DNA of 64,000 nucleotides from Glycomyces sp040645615 (GCF_040645615.1 NZ_JBEYYO010000004.1:124001-188000); one strand, 5' to 3'. Shown: positions 41,100 through 51,155, counted from the stretch's first letter. The notes: a model not told the origin generated them from the letters alone. Numbers and translations are program-made.

Positions 41100-42014
41100 C
41101 TAACGCCTCACCATCGTCTGTCGCGGGTCCATGGCGTCGCGCAGGCCGTCACCGATGAAGTTGATGGTCAGCGCGATGAGAATGATCATGACACCCGGGA
41201 TGTAGAACAGGTACCAGTGCGCGTTGAACGCCGAAGCGCCCGCCGCGTCGATGAGCAGGCCCAGTGACGTGTCGGGGCTCTGGATGCCCAGACCGAGGAA
41301 GGACAGCGTCGTCTCCGAGAGGATCGCGAACGCGATCTGGAGGGTCACCGAGACGATGATGACGCTCATCGTGTTGGGGATGAGGTGCTTGATGATGATG
41401 TGCCAGTCGGAGCCGCCGACCGCTCGCGCGGCCTCCACGAACTCCTTCTCCCGCAGCGAGAGCACCTCGGCGCGCACGGCGCGGGCGATCGAGGTCCAGC
41501 CGAACACCGCGAGGATGATCGCCATGTGGTACCAGCGGACGCTGGTGTCGATCGCGCCGGCGAGGGCGCCGGTGATGACCAGGAACGGGATCACGAACAT
41601 GATGTCGAGGAAGCGCATGAGCACCGCGTCGACCCAGCCGCGGTAGAACCCGGCGACCGCGCCGTACAGCGCGCCCAGGATCGTCGAGCCCAGGGCCACC
41701 ACGAGCGCCACGTTCAGCGACTGCTTGGTGGCCTGCATCATCGCGCCGAGCATGTCGCGCCCGGCCTTGTCGGTGCCGAAGGGGTGCTCCAGGCTCGGGG
41801 AGGCCCACGAGGGGATCTCCGAGTGGATCTTGTAGTCCCACTTCCACAGGAACGGGCCGACGTAGGCGAACAGCACGATGAGGATGAACACCACGAGGCT
41901 GATCACGGCGGCGCGGTGGCGGAAGAAACGGCGGAACACCATCTCCCACTGTCCGCGTTCCTTGGTGGTGATGGCCTCGGACTCGAGGCCGGCGGAGGCA
42001 GCTTGGTTACTCAA
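41100..42014 (-). CDS. oppC: Oligopeptide ABC transporter permease OppC
   Basis: 304 residues with six membrane helices. Opening segment VFRRFFRHRAAVISLVVFILIVLFAYVGPF and the EAA loop REKEFVEAARAVGGSDWHIIIKHLIPN are typical of OppC/DppC, which line the translocation path. ATG at 42014 overlaps the oppB end by eight bases. Confidence 0.94.
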   Translation of the reverse strand: MSNQAASAGLESEAITTKERGQWEMVFRRFFRHRAAVISLVVFILIVLFAYVGPFLWKWDYKIHSEIPSWASPSLEHPFGTDKAGRDMLGAMMQATKQSLNVALVVALGSTILGALYGAVAGFYRGWVDAVLMRFLDIMFVIPFLVITGALAGAIDTSVRWYHMAIILAVFGWTSIARAVRAEVLSLREKEFVEAARAVGGSDWHIIIKHLIPNTMSVIIVSVTLQIAFAILSETTLSFLGLGIQSPDTSLGLLIDAAGASAFNAHWYLFYIPGVMIILIALTINFIGDGLRDAMDPRQTMVRR

Positions 42015-43032
42015 ATCGGATCCTCGGGTCGAGCACGCCGTACAGGATGTCGGAGATCAGGACGCCGACGAGCACGACGAGGCCTGAGATCAGCACGTAC
42101 GCCATCACGGCGAACGTGTCGCCGGCGTTGATGGCCGCGAGCGAGTACACGCCCAGACCGCGCCAGCCGAAGATGCTCTCGGTGACCATCGCGCCGCCCA
42201 TGGCCGCCGACAGCGACAGCGGAGCGAACGTGGCGACCGGGATGAGCGCGGTGCGCAGGGCGTGGCGGCGCATGACCGTGCGGTTGCGCACGCCCTTGGC
42301 GCGGGCCAGGCGCACGTAGTCGGAGTTCATGACTTCGAGCATCGAGGCCCGCTGGTAGCGCGAGATCGCGGCGTAGCCGCCGAGCATGAGCACCAGGGTG
42401 GGCACGATGAGATAGGGGATGGAGTCGGCGAAGACCTCCCAGCCGTTGCCTCGGAAACCGGTGGTCCCCGAGCCGTACGTCTGGAACAGGTTCGTACCCA
42501 GCAGCTTGTTCAGCTGCACCGCGCCTTCCTTGAACAGCGAGCCGAGCCAGAAGATCGGCATGGCCAGGAACAGGAAGCCCAGGAAGGTCAGCGTGTAGTC
42601 GGTGCGCGAATACTGCTTGACCGCACTGACCACACCGGAGAGAATGGCGATGCCCACCGATGCGAGTGTGGCGAACAGGACCAGTCTGAGCGTGATCCAG
42701 AACCGAGCGGAGACCTCGTCTCCGATCTTCATGGCCGAGCCGTCGATCGACGGGCCCCACTCGCCCTGGAGCAGGCCGATGTCGCCGTTGTTCTCGCCCA
42801 CGCCGGTGAGCCAGAGCCAGTAGCGCTCGGGCACGGACCGGTCGTAGTACCACGCCGATTCCAGTGCGTCGATGGTCGTCTGGGGGACCGGCTCGCCGGT
42901 GGACTGCTGGATCTCGAAGATCCGGTCCTGCACCGGGTCGTTCGCGAAATCGACCAGCCCAAAGCACAAGATAGTGGCCCCCAGCAGCACCGGGATCATC
43001 ATCAGGGTGCGCCGGATTATGAATACAACCAT
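42007..43032 (-). CDS. oppB: Oligopeptide ABC transporter permease OppB
   Basis: 341 residues, OppB/DppB family: N-terminal FIIRRTLMMIPVLLGATILCFGLVDF, EAA loop NSDYVRLARAKGVRNRTVMRRHALRTALIP and C-terminal VLISDILYGVLDPRIRFE. Six membrane helices. It lies 237 bases after the nearest binding-protein gene, with a hairpin (43209-43235) between. Confidence 0.94.
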   Translation of the reverse strand: MVVFIIRRTLMMIPVLLGATILCFGLVDFANDPVQDRIFEIQQSTGEPVPQTTIDALESAWYYDRSVPERYWLWLTGVGENNGDIGLLQGEWGPSIDGSAMKIGDEVSARFWITLRLVLFATLASVGIAILSGVVSAVKQYSRTDYTLTFLGFLFLAMPIFWLGSLFKEGAVQLNKLLGTNLFQTYGSGTTGFRGNGWEVFADSIPYLIVPTLVLMLGGYAAISRYQRASMLEVMNSDYVRLARAKGVRNRTVMRRHALRTALIPVATFAPLSLSAAMGGAMVTESIFGWRGLGVYSLAAINAGDTFAVMAYVLISGLVVLVGVLISDILYGVLDPRIRFE

Positions 43033-43208
43033 AATGCCTCGTTAACGGTTTCTCTCCTGTGGACCGACGTGCCTGCCCGTCGGTCCGTCCGCGCGGCTGC
43101 GCGATTCCTACGCCTCACCGGGGCCCCCTTCGAGGGGCCGCCGGCCTGCGCCTGGCGGTACTGCGTTCATTCCACTCCCCGTTCCGCTGCCCGTCCGAGA
43201 ACGGGCCG

Positions 43209-43235
43209 GGTGCGGGACGCCTGCCGTCCCGCACC
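43209..43235 (-). promoter_or_regulatory. Hairpin between oppA and oppB
   Basis: GGTGCGGGAC (43209-43218), seven-base loop, GTCCCGCACC (43226-43235), without a U-tract. It probably stabilises or partly terminates the binding-protein message so that the transporter is made in smaller amount. Confidence 0.6.
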
Positions 43236-43269
43236 GCCGCTAGGGCGCCGCGGCGAGGTGGCGCGGCCG

Positions 43270-45000
43270 TCATTCACCGCTGACCCCCCATTCTGCGATG
43301 TTGTACGCCGCCCGCTCCTGTGAAGCCCAATTGTCGCGGATGTTCACCAACCTATCGGAGACCATCACCGCGACCGGTGTGTCCACGATAGGCAGCACAT
43401 ACGCGTCCGCAATAGCGTGCTCGACGGCCTTGTTGGCCTTCTCGGCGGCCTCGTCGTAGTCGAGGGTGCCGTTGATCTCGGCGATGAGCGCGTCGAGCTC
43501 CTCGTCGTCGAGCTTGCCGAAGTTCGAGCCGGACTCGGAGTGCCAGTACTGGGAGGCCGCGTTGACGAACAGCGGGTCGGTGCTCCAGCCGAAGGCCACG
43601 ATGTCGAAGTCGCCGTCGGCCAGGGTCGGGCCGAGCTTGTCGTCGGGGATGGCCTTGAGCGAGACGTCGATCCCGAGGTCGGCGAGGTTCGCGGCGGCGA
43701 GCTCGCCGGTGATCTTGCGCGACTCCTTGGTCTCGGAGTAGCGAAAGTTCAAGGTGACCTGTTCGCCTTCGGGGGTGTGGAGGCGCCCGGCCTCGTCCCA
43801 CTCGTAGCCGGCGTTGATCAGGAAGTCGCGGGCCAGTTCGATGTCGCCCGAGCCCTGGCCGGTGGCCGTGATGTAGTCGGTGAAGTAGTCCGAGCCGTTG
43901 CGGAACAGGTGGTTGCCCTTGCGCACGATGTCGGACTGCACGTAGCCGTAGGTGCGGGCGATGATGTTCTCGACGTCGATCGCGCTGAGCACCGCCTGGC
44001 GCAGGGCCAGGTCGGAGAGGAACTCGTTGTTCGTGTTCAGGTCCACGTGCTCCCACGAGGGGCCGCCGGAGACGAGGTAGGAGAGGTCCTCGGCGCTTTC
44101 GAGCTGCGTGATCGCCTCGGAGGTGATCGACATGGGCGAGGCGCCGTCAATCTCGCCGTTGCGCAGGGCGGTGACGATGTTGTCCAGGCCGTCGACGACC
44201 TTGAACGTGATCTTGTCCAGGGTCACCTCGGTCTCCCCGGCCCAGGCCTCGTTCGGCTCGTAGATGACGTAGTCGCCGGGCATGCCGTCCTTGACCTTGA
44301 ACGGGCCGGTCGACCAGGTGGGCACGGTGACCGAGAAGTAGTCCTCGGCGGCCTTCATGGCCTCGGGGTCGTTCTGCCAGTCCCCGCTCTTGGCCGCGAT
44401 GTGCGCGGGCTCGGAGAGGACTTCTTCGTACTTCCACTCGGCCGAGTGGTAGCCGTCGACGTAGGTGACGGTGACCTTGGAGCCCGACCCGGTGATGGAG
44501 TCGACCTGGGAGCCGTAGGAGGTGCTGGCGGGCGTGCAGCCCGCGCACAGGTCCTCGTTCCCGGAGGTGGCGTACCAGTGGTAGATGAAGTCGTCGACGG
44601 TGATGTCGGTGCCGTCGCCCCAGTTGGCGTCGGGCTTGAGGGTGTACTCGACCGTCACCGGGCTCTCGGACACGAGCGAGGGCTCGGAGGCGAAGATGCC
44701 CTCGTTGAGGATGAAGTTCCCGTCGGGGTCGAACTGGCCGGTCTCGGGCCACATGCCCACGAGGGCCATGCTGAGGTAGGCGTTGTTGCCGTCGGTCGTG
44801 TTCTTGTTCCAGGTGGCCCAAGAACCGTCGAGGGCCCACGTGATCTCGCCGCCTTCGGCGCGCTCGCCGGCGTTGCATCCTGCGAGGTCGGTGAGGCAGC
44901 CGTCCAGGCCGGACGACGAGGTACCGGACTGGCCGCAGCCGGCCAGCACCAGACCGGTGCAGGCGAGGGCGGCGACGGCAGCCGTGTGGTGTCGCTTCAT
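43270..45000 (-). CDS. Oligopeptide-binding lipoprotein 1 (family 5)
   Basis: 576 residues. Lipoprotein signal with lipobox LAGC at 19-22, then an SBP family 5 domain (VEYTLKPDANWGDGTDITVDDFIYHW; NEFLSDLALRQAVLSAID). Gene closest to oppBCDF. Its sequence is nearer to the fifth binding protein (51156) than to the three between them: both share an extra Cys pair near residues 34 and 42 and WYA.SG near DLCAGC. It delivers peptides to OppBC. ATG at 45000. Confidence 0.92.
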   Translation of the reverse strand: MKRHHTAAVAALACTGLVLAGCGQSGTSSSGLDGCLTDLAGCNAGERAEGGEITWALDGSWATWNKNTTDGNNAYLSMALVGMWPETGQFDPDGNFILNEGIFASEPSLVSESPVTVEYTLKPDANWGDGTDITVDDFIYHWYATSGNEDLCAGCTPASTSYGSQVDSITGSGSKVTVTYVDGYHSAEWKYEEVLSEPAHIAAKSGDWQNDPEAMKAAEDYFSVTVPTWSTGPFKVKDGMPGDYVIYEPNEAWAGETEVTLDKITFKVVDGLDNIVTALRNGEIDGASPMSITSEAITQLESAEDLSYLVSGGPSWEHVDLNTNNEFLSDLALRQAVLSAIDVENIIARTYGYVQSDIVRKGNHLFRNGSDYFTDYITATGQGSGDIELARDFLINAGYEWDEAGRLHTPEGEQVTLNFRYSETKESRKITGELAAANLADLGIDVSLKAIPDDKLGPTLADGDFDIVAFGWSTDPLFVNAASQYWHSESGSNFGKLDDEELDALIAEINGTLDYDEAAEKANKAVEHAIADAYVLPIVDTPVAVMVSDRLVNIRDNWASQERAAYNIAEWGVSGE

Positions 45001-45362
45001 GGTTCCTCTCGTGGGTTTGCGCCGCCGGACCGGGGGCGGGGAGGGCTCCTGGTGGGGCGTGGGCTCTCCGGGCCGGGCGTCCGCCGGTGCCGCTCGGGTG
45101 AGGAGCGGCGTGCCGTCGTGACGTCGGGTCTAGTGACGCGAGGTACAGCCTTCCACGGGAATCTCCGGTTGCGAACAGCCGAACCAGAGATGAGCTTCGT
45201 TCGTTATGCTCCCGTGATATTCATTCCCTGAATGCTCCCGATTGGCGGTTTCTCTCGGTGCCTGCCAGGGGAAACCCGTGGGAGACGGCGCTGTGGGCCA
45301 CGGGTGAAAGCAGTGAGCGGCGGGGCCGGGGGCCCCGCCGCTCGGCTCAGTTCACAGAACCC
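45001..45362. other. 362-bp gap before oppA1: promoter region
   Basis: Contains, on the minus strand, a direct repeat CGGGAGCAT (plus coordinates 45206-45214 and 45232-45240) around the dyad CATTC-CCT-GAATG, and CATAAC as a possible -10. The 5' part holds the terminator of the second binding-protein gene (45315-45343). Thus oppA1-oppBCDF probably has its own promoter. Confidence 0.45.
45315..45343 (-). terminator. Terminator of binding-protein gene 2
   Basis: GAGCGGCGGGGCC (45315-45327), loop GGG, GGCCCCGCCGCTC (45331-45343), 20 bases after the stop codon. Confidence 0.8.
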
Positions 45363-47063
45363 TTACAGGCTCTTCCACTCGTCCACGTTGAACAGCGGGC
45401 CGGCCTGGGTGTTGCCGTTGGCGACGACGCCCTCCACCAGCTTGGTGTTCCAGATGATGCCCTGGGGCTCGTCGTAGAACGGGAGGGTCAGCGCCTGCGG
45501 GACCGCGAGGGCCTCGACCTCGTTGGCGAAGCCGGCGGCCTCGTCGACGTCGGTGGTGCTGGTGACCTTCGCGATCGCGGCGTCGATGTCCGGGAAGGAG
45601 TACGAGCCGTAGTTGACGTCGGTCTGGAAGTACTGGCCGGGGCCGGAGACGAAGCTCGGGCTGCCCGACCAGCCGAAGACGACCAGGTCGAAGTCGCTCT
45701 CGGAGAGGATGGTGCCGAGCTTGCCGTCGGGGATGGCCTTGAGCTCCAGCTCGATGCCGATCAGGGCCAGCTGGGCCTGGGCGAGCTCGGAGATGGTGGT
45801 GCGGGCCGCGTCGCCTTCGCCGTAGCGGATGACGAGCTTGACGGCGTTGCCCTCGGAGTCGGTGAGGGTCTCGCCCTCGGCCGCACCGGTGTAGCCGGCG
45901 GCGGTGAGGATCTCGGCGGCCTTGGCGAGGTCGCCCGAGCCCTGACCGGTCTCGGAGATGAGGTCCACGAAGTGCGGGCTCTTCTGGCCGAAGAAGTGGT
46001 TCAGGCGGCGGGAGACCTCGGTGCCCGGGAAGATGCGGGCGATCGCGTCGTCGACGTTGATCGCGGTGAAGATCGCCTGGCGCAGGGCCACGTCCTTCAG
46101 CGCGGGGGTGTTCATGTTGGTGTCGAGGTGGATCCAGACGCCGCCCTCGTAGACCTCCTGGGCGAGGTTCGGGTCGTCGGCGGCCTTGTCGAACTCCTCC
46201 TGGACGAAGGCGCTCGGCCACGCGCCGGCGATGGTGCCCTGGCGCAGCTCGGTGACGATGGACTCGGTGCCCTCGACCACGGTCATGGTGAGCTTCTCGA
46301 TCGTCGGCTTGATCGAGCCCTGGTACTTGTCGTTGATTTCGTAGATGATGTATTCGCCGAGCTTCCAGTCGGTCGGCTTCCACGGGCCCAGGCACACGTC
46401 GCTGAGGTTCTGCTCGAACCACTCGATGGCGTCGCCCATGACGGCGGCGTCGGACGCCCAGTTCGCGAAGCCCTCGGCCTCGGCCACGTGCGAGGGGAGG
46501 TACAGGGTGGGGCTGTAGATCCACTCGGGGTCGAGGTAGCCCTCGACGAAGGTGATCACGACCGAGCCGGAGTCGGTCTGCTCGATGCTGGCGACAGCCG
46601 AGCCCCAGGTGGTGGACGAGGGGAGGGCCTTCTCCTGGTTGGCGTGCTCGGGGTTGCCCGACATGCTGTACCACTGGAAGATGAAGTCCTCGACCCGGAC
46701 GGGGTTGCCGTCGGACCACTGGGCGTTCTCGTTGAGGGTGTACTCCACCTGGAGCGGGGCCTCGTTGATGACCTCAGCGCTCACGAAGACCGCGTCGTTG
46801 AGGGTGAACTCCGAGTTCTCGTCCCAGTCGCCGGAGGTGCTGCCGTCGACGCCGAGGCGCATCGGGTACATCGCCTGGTGGCCGTAGGAGTTGTTGCCGG
46901 CCTCGGTGTTCTCGTTCCAGGACACCCAAGCGGACGAGATCGCCCAGCTCAGTTCCTTGGAGCCGGAACCGCCGCCGTTGTCGTTGCCGCCGCAGGCCGC
47001 GAGCAGGAACGCGGACGACCCGCCGATGGTCAAGCCGCCGAGAGCTCTACGAGTCAGAGCCAT
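45363..47063 (-). CDS. Oligopeptide-binding lipoprotein 2, Tat-type signal
   Basis: 566 residues. N-terminus MALTRRALGGLTIGGSSAFL with a twin-arginine and lipobox LAAC, so export of a folded lipoprotein by Tat is likely. SBP family 5 domain (VEYTLNENAQWSDGNPVRVEDFIFQWY; NTPALKDVALRQAIFTAIN). The first 25 residues are nearly identical to binding protein 3, showing recent tandem duplication. ATG at 47063 with GGAGGAG nine bases upstream. Confidence 0.92.
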   Translation of the reverse strand: MALTRRALGGLTIGGSSAFLLAACGGNDNGGGSGSKELSWAISSAWVSWNENTEAGNNSYGHQAMYPMRLGVDGSTSGDWDENSEFTLNDAVFVSAEVINEAPLQVEYTLNENAQWSDGNPVRVEDFIFQWYSMSGNPEHANQEKALPSSTTWGSAVASIEQTDSGSVVITFVEGYLDPEWIYSPTLYLPSHVAEAEGFANWASDAAVMGDAIEWFEQNLSDVCLGPWKPTDWKLGEYIIYEINDKYQGSIKPTIEKLTMTVVEGTESIVTELRQGTIAGAWPSAFVQEEFDKAADDPNLAQEVYEGGVWIHLDTNMNTPALKDVALRQAIFTAINVDDAIARIFPGTEVSRRLNHFFGQKSPHFVDLISETGQGSGDLAKAAEILTAAGYTGAAEGETLTDSEGNAVKLVIRYGEGDAARTTISELAQAQLALIGIELELKAIPDGKLGTILSESDFDLVVFGWSGSPSFVSGPGQYFQTDVNYGSYSFPDIDAAIAKVTSTTDVDEAAGFANEVEALAVPQALTLPFYDEPQGIIWNTKLVEGVVANGNTQAGPLFNVDEWKSL

Positions 47064-47401
47064 GAGTGTTCTCCTCCAGATGTCGATGCCGAGGTGCCTC
47101 CGCGCGGGCGCGATGGGCGCCGATGCCTCGCGACCCGACGAGCGGGGGGAAGGCGTAACTGCCCTCGGCGGTGTTGTGTCAAACACTGGCACAGACGTGA
47201 GGGGATTGACACGGCCGCGCCCCCAACTGGAGTTTATTCGTGATGCATTCGTGACTTCGGGCTTCACGCGGGTGATCAGAATGGACCGTGGGGCCGATGT
47301 GGCATCGGCCCCACGGGGGAATTCAGTGAATTATCGGGACGGAAGGTGGCGTACCGGCTACGCCTGAGAGGCCGCCTTCCGACCGCCTTGGAACGTGCCG
47401 G
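47064..47401. other. 338-bp gap between binding-protein genes 2 and 3
   Basis: Holds the terminator of gene 3 (47286-47316) and a TTGACA motif on the minus strand near 47185 that could be the -35 of gene 2; the -10 is unclear. No gene seen. Confidence 0.4.
47286..47316 (-). terminator. Terminator of binding-protein gene 3
   Basis: CCGTGGGGCCGATG (47286-47299), loop TGG, CATCGGCCCCACGG (47303-47316). Confidence 0.8.
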
Positions 47402-49102
47402 CTACGGCTTGTCCCACTCGCGCACGTTCCAGACCGGACCGGCCTGGCTGGCCGGGTTGACGCCCGGACCGGTCACCAGGTCGGAGTTCCAGATCACCGA
47501 GAGCGGGCTGGAGTACAGCGGCAGCGTGAACGCCTGCTCGACGGCCTTGGCGCTGACCTGGTTGGCCAGTTCGGCGGCCTCGTCGAGGTCGAACGTGGTC
47601 TGGATCGCCGGGATCGCGGTGTCGAACAGCGGGTCGGAGAAGCCGCCGTAGTTCGAGCCCGAGGAGGCGCCGAACTGCTGCTCGGGGTTGGTGGTGAACT
47701 CCGGGCTGCCGACCCACGAGAACACGATCAGGTCGAAGTCATGGGTGTCCAGCGTGGCCGAGAAGTCCTCGTCGCCGAAGCCCTTGAGCTCCAGGTCGAT
47801 GCCGAGGGGCTCGAGCTGGGCCTGGATGATCTCGCCGGTGATCTTGCGGATCTCGTTCGAGGTCGCGTACCGGAAGTTGAACACGACCTGGTCGCCCGCG
47901 GGGGTCAGCAGCTTGCCGTCGCCGTCCCACTCGTATCCGGCGCCGGACAGGATCGCCTTCGCCGCGTCGAGGTCGCCGCGGCCGTAGCCGGCCTCGGAGA
48001 CGTGGTCGACGTAGTAGGAGCTGTCCTCGGTGAAGTAGTGGTTGCCCAGCCACGGGACCTCGGTCCCGGGGAAGGCCCGCTCCTTGATCTCCTCGATGTT
48101 GATCGTGGTGAAGACCGCCTGGCGCAGCGAGACGTCCTTGAGGACCCCGTTGCGGACGTTGAAGTCCAGGTGCGACCAGGTCGCGCCCGCGTAGGTCTCG
48201 TACTTCCAGGCCTCGTTCTCGTCGAGCTGCTGGAGGATCTCCAGGCTGAAGTCGTTGGGCCAGCAGCCGGCGATGGTGCCCTGCCGCAGCTCGGTGACCT
48301 CGGCCTCGATCCCGGTGACCGGCTTCATGGTGAGCTTGGAGAACTTGGCCTTCTTCGAGCCCTGGTAGGTCTCGTTCGGCTCGTAGATGATGTATTCGCC
48401 GAGCTTGGAGTCGACCGGCTTGTACGGGCCGGTCACGACCGTCCACAGGTTCTCGTTGAACCAGGTGATCGCGTCGCCCATGACCTCGGGGTCCGAGGCC
48501 CAGTTCTCGAAGCCGTTCTCCTCGGCCACGTGGCTGGGGAGGTACACCCCGCCGATGAAGGCCCACTCGGGGCTGGAGTTGCCTTCGATGTAGGTGAAGA
48601 TGATCGAGTTGCCGTCGGCCTCGATGCCGGCGACCGTGGAGCCCCAACCGGTGCCGGCCGGGAGGGCCTTCTCCTGGTTGGCGTGCTCGGGGTTGCCCGA
48701 GAGGCTGTACCAGTGGAAGATGAAGTCCTCGAGGCGGACGGGCTTGCCGTCAGACCACTGCGCGCCCTCCTTGAGGGTGACCTTGACCTGCATCGGGGCT
48801 TCGCTGACCAGCTCGGGCTCGCCCTCGAAGATCGCGTCGTCGTAGAAGACGTTGCCGTCGGGGTCGAAGTCGTAGCCGGTCTGCCCGAGCGGGATCATCG
48901 GGGTCATGGCCAGGTGCCCGGCGGAGTTGTTGCCGGTCGTGGTGTTCTCGTTCCAGGCTTCCCACGGGTAGGCGATCGCCCAGGTGAGCTCGCCTGACGC
49001 GTCGCCTCCGTCGCCGTCTTCGTTGCCGCCGCACGCGGCCAGCATGAGTGCGGACGACCCGCCGATGGTCAGGCCGCCGAGTGCTCTACGAGTCAGAGCC
49101 AT
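47402..49102 (-). CDS. Oligopeptide-binding lipoprotein 3, Tat-type signal
   Basis: 566 residues, paralogue of binding protein 2 with the same MALTRRALGGLTIGGSSA start, lipobox LAAC and SBP family 5 domain (VKVTLKEGAQWSDGKPVRLEDFIFHWYSL; RNGVLKDVSLRQAVFTTIN). Divergence is mainly in the ligand-binding body, as expected when a duplicated receptor gains new peptide preferences. ATG at 49102 with GGAGGAG nine bases upstream; the open frame further upstream lacks a signal. Confidence 0.92.
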   Translation of the reverse strand: MALTRRALGGLTIGGSSALMLAACGGNEDGDGGDASGELTWAIAYPWEAWNENTTTGNNSAGHLAMTPMIPLGQTGYDFDPDGNVFYDDAIFEGEPELVSEAPMQVKVTLKEGAQWSDGKPVRLEDFIFHWYSLSGNPEHANQEKALPAGTGWGSTVAGIEADGNSIIFTYIEGNSSPEWAFIGGVYLPSHVAEENGFENWASDPEVMGDAITWFNENLWTVVTGPYKPVDSKLGEYIIYEPNETYQGSKKAKFSKLTMKPVTGIEAEVTELRQGTIAGCWPNDFSLEILQQLDENEAWKYETYAGATWSHLDFNVRNGVLKDVSLRQAVFTTINIEEIKERAFPGTEVPWLGNHYFTEDSSYYVDHVSEAGYGRGDLDAAKAILSGAGYEWDGDGKLLTPAGDQVVFNFRYATSNEIRKITGEIIQAQLEPLGIDLELKGFGDEDFSATLDTHDFDLIVFSWVGSPEFTTNPEQQFGASSGSNYGGFSDPLFDTAIPAIQTTFDLDEAAELANQVSAKAVEQAFTLPLYSSPLSVIWNSDLVTGPGVNPASQAGPVWNVREWDKP

Positions 49103-49306
49103 TCCTGTGTCTCCTCCATAGGGTCCGGCCGAGGGTTGGGGACGCCCGTTCGCGAGCCGGGGAGGCGTCGTCGCCGAGCCGGGGTTCGCAGAGGGGCCGG
49201 GTTTCCGCCTCGGCAGTGCTGCATCACACAGTGCCACGAAGGGGTGGTGCATACCATCCCTCGCTGCCGTTTCGGCGGGGCATTGTTACCCGACCGATAT
49301 GGAACG

Positions 49307-49337
49307 AGAGGGGCGATCCGATCCGGATCGCCCCTCT
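49307..49337 (-). terminator. Terminator of binding-protein gene 4
   Basis: AGAGGGGCGATCC (49307-49319), loop GATCC, GGATCGCCCCTCT (49325-49337), 18 bases after the stop codon. Confidence 0.82.
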
Positions 49338-49354
49338 GGAGAAAACGCTAACCG

Positions 49355-51046
49355 CTACGCGGGAGCCCACTCGCGCAGGTTCCACAGCGGGCCGGCCTGG
49401 CTGTTGCCGTTGCCGGTGACGCCGGTGAGCGTGCCGTTGTTGTAGACGATGGACTGCGGCTCGTCCAGCAGCGGCAGCGTGAACGCGGCGGGCGTGGCCA
49501 GCGCGGCCACGTCGTTGGCGAACTGCGCCGCCTCGGCGATGTCGGTGGTGGAGCGGACCTTGGCGATCGCCTCGTCGAGCCCGTCGAGCGTGTAGCCGCC
49601 GAAGTTCGAGGAGGAGTCGGAGCCGAAGTACTGCTGCGGCGCGACGGTGAACGCGGGCGTGCCGGACCAGCCGTAGATGATCAGGTCGAACTCGCCTTCG
49701 GAGAGCACCGGGCCGAGCTGGCCGTCGGGGATCGCCTGGAGCGTGACGTCGATGCCGATCTCGGCGAGGCTGGCCTGGGTGAGTTCCCCGGCGAGCTGGC
49801 GGGTCGGGTCGCCGTCGCCGTAGCGGAAGTTGAGCGTGACCGCTTCGCCGTCGGGCGTCATGAGCGTGTCGCCGGTGGTGTAGCCGGCCGCTTCGAGTGC
49901 GGCGTTGGCGGCGTCGGCGTCGCCCGAGCCCTGGAGGGGCTCGGTCTGGCCGAGCATGTCGACGAAGAACTCGGAGTTGACGCTGAAGAAGTGGTTCTTG
50001 CGGGCCTCGACCTCGGTGTCGGGGTAGGCCCTGGAGATGAAGTCCTCGTTGTCGATCGCGGTGAAGACCGCTTGGCGCAGCACCTCGTCGGCGAGGAACT
50101 CGTTCTTCATGTTGGTGTCGATGTGCATCCAGATCGAGCCGTCGTAGACCTCGGTGGTGATGGCGTCGTCGCCTTCGACCTTGTCGAGCTCCTCCTGGTT
50201 GAACTCCGAGGGCCAGGCGCCGTCGATGGAGCCTTGGCGCATCTCGGTGATGATGGCCTCGGTGCCCTCGACGACCTTGAGGGTGAGCTTGTCGAGCCCG
50301 CCTTTAATGGAGCCCTGGTAGTTCTCGTTGGGCTCGTAGATGACGTAGTCGCCGACCGCGGCGTCGACGGGCGTGTAGGGGCCGGTGGACCAGGTGGGCG
50401 CGTTCTGGGCGAACCAGGTGGCGCTGCCGCCCATCTGGGCGGGGTCGGTCTTCCAGTCGGCGAAGCCGTTGGCCTCGGCGATGTGGGCCGGGTACATCGA
50501 CAGGCCGAAGAACTCCCATTCGGGGTCGATATAGCCGTCCACATAGGTCATGGTGACGACGCCTTCGGAGGGCGACTCGATGGAGGCGACGTTGGCGCCC
50601 CAGTCGGTGGAGGCGGGCGCGCACGCGTCCTGGTCGCACTTCTCGGCGTCGCCTGACATCTGGTACCAGATGTAGGTGAAGTCGTCGGCGTCGAAGGGGT
50701 CGCCGTCGGACCACTGGGCGTTCTCGTTGAGCGTGTACTCCACGGTCATCGGGGATTCGCTGGTGAGCTCCGGGGCCTTGGCCAGGAGCGCGTCGTTGTA
50801 GACCCACTGCCCGTCGGGGTCGAAGTCGCCCAGGGCGGTCGCGCCGGGCATGAGGACCTGGTGGACGTAGGCGTTGTTGCCGTCGGCGGTGTTCTCGTTC
50901 CACGACTCCCAGCCGGAGCTGATCGCCCAGGTGACGTCCCCGTCGCCGCTGCCCGAGTCGCTGCCGCCGCCGCAGGCGGCGAGCGCCGCCGCGGCCAGCG
51001 CGGCCGAACCGGCGAAGGCGCAGGCCCTCGCTTGTGCAGGTCGCAT
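49355..51046 (-). CDS. Oligopeptide-binding lipoprotein 4
   Basis: 563 residues. Sec lipoprotein signal (MRPAQARACAFAGSAALAAA, lipobox LAAC), SBP family 5 domain (VEYTLNENAQWSDGDPFDADDFTYIWYQM; NEFLADEVLRQAVFTAID). Close to proteins 2 and 3 but without twin arginine and with a Cys pair (KCDQDAC) near the position where proteins 1 and 5 have theirs. ATG at 51046 with GGGGGAG seven bases upstream; only 109 bases separate it from gene 5, so they may share a transcript. Confidence 0.92.
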   Translation of the reverse strand: MRPAQARACAFAGSAALAAAALAACGGGSDSGSGDGDVTWAISSGWESWNENTADGNNAYVHQVLMPGATALGDFDPDGQWVYNDALLAKAPELTSESPMTVEYTLNENAQWSDGDPFDADDFTYIWYQMSGDAEKCDQDACAPASTDWGANVASIESPSEGVVTMTYVDGYIDPEWEFFGLSMYPAHIAEANGFADWKTDPAQMGGSATWFAQNAPTWSTGPYTPVDAAVGDYVIYEPNENYQGSIKGGLDKLTLKVVEGTEAIITEMRQGSIDGAWPSEFNQEELDKVEGDDAITTEVYDGSIWMHIDTNMKNEFLADEVLRQAVFTAIDNEDFISRAYPDTEVEARKNHFFSVNSEFFVDMLGQTEPLQGSGDADAANAALEAAGYTTGDTLMTPDGEAVTLNFRYGDGDPTRQLAGELTQASLAEIGIDVTLQAIPDGQLGPVLSEGEFDLIIYGWSGTPAFTVAPQQYFGSDSSSNFGGYTLDGLDEAIAKVRSTTDIAEAAQFANDVAALATPAAFTLPLLDEPQSIVYNNGTLTGVTGNGNSQAGPLWNLREWAPA

Positions 51047-51155
51047 ATGACCACTCCCCCGTGTGTGTTCGCGGCCGCGTGCAGGCCGCACCGGGATCAT
51101 CGTGACACTTGGTTCGGTCCTTTTCGGGCAGTTCCGGCCAAACGGCGGGTCGGCC

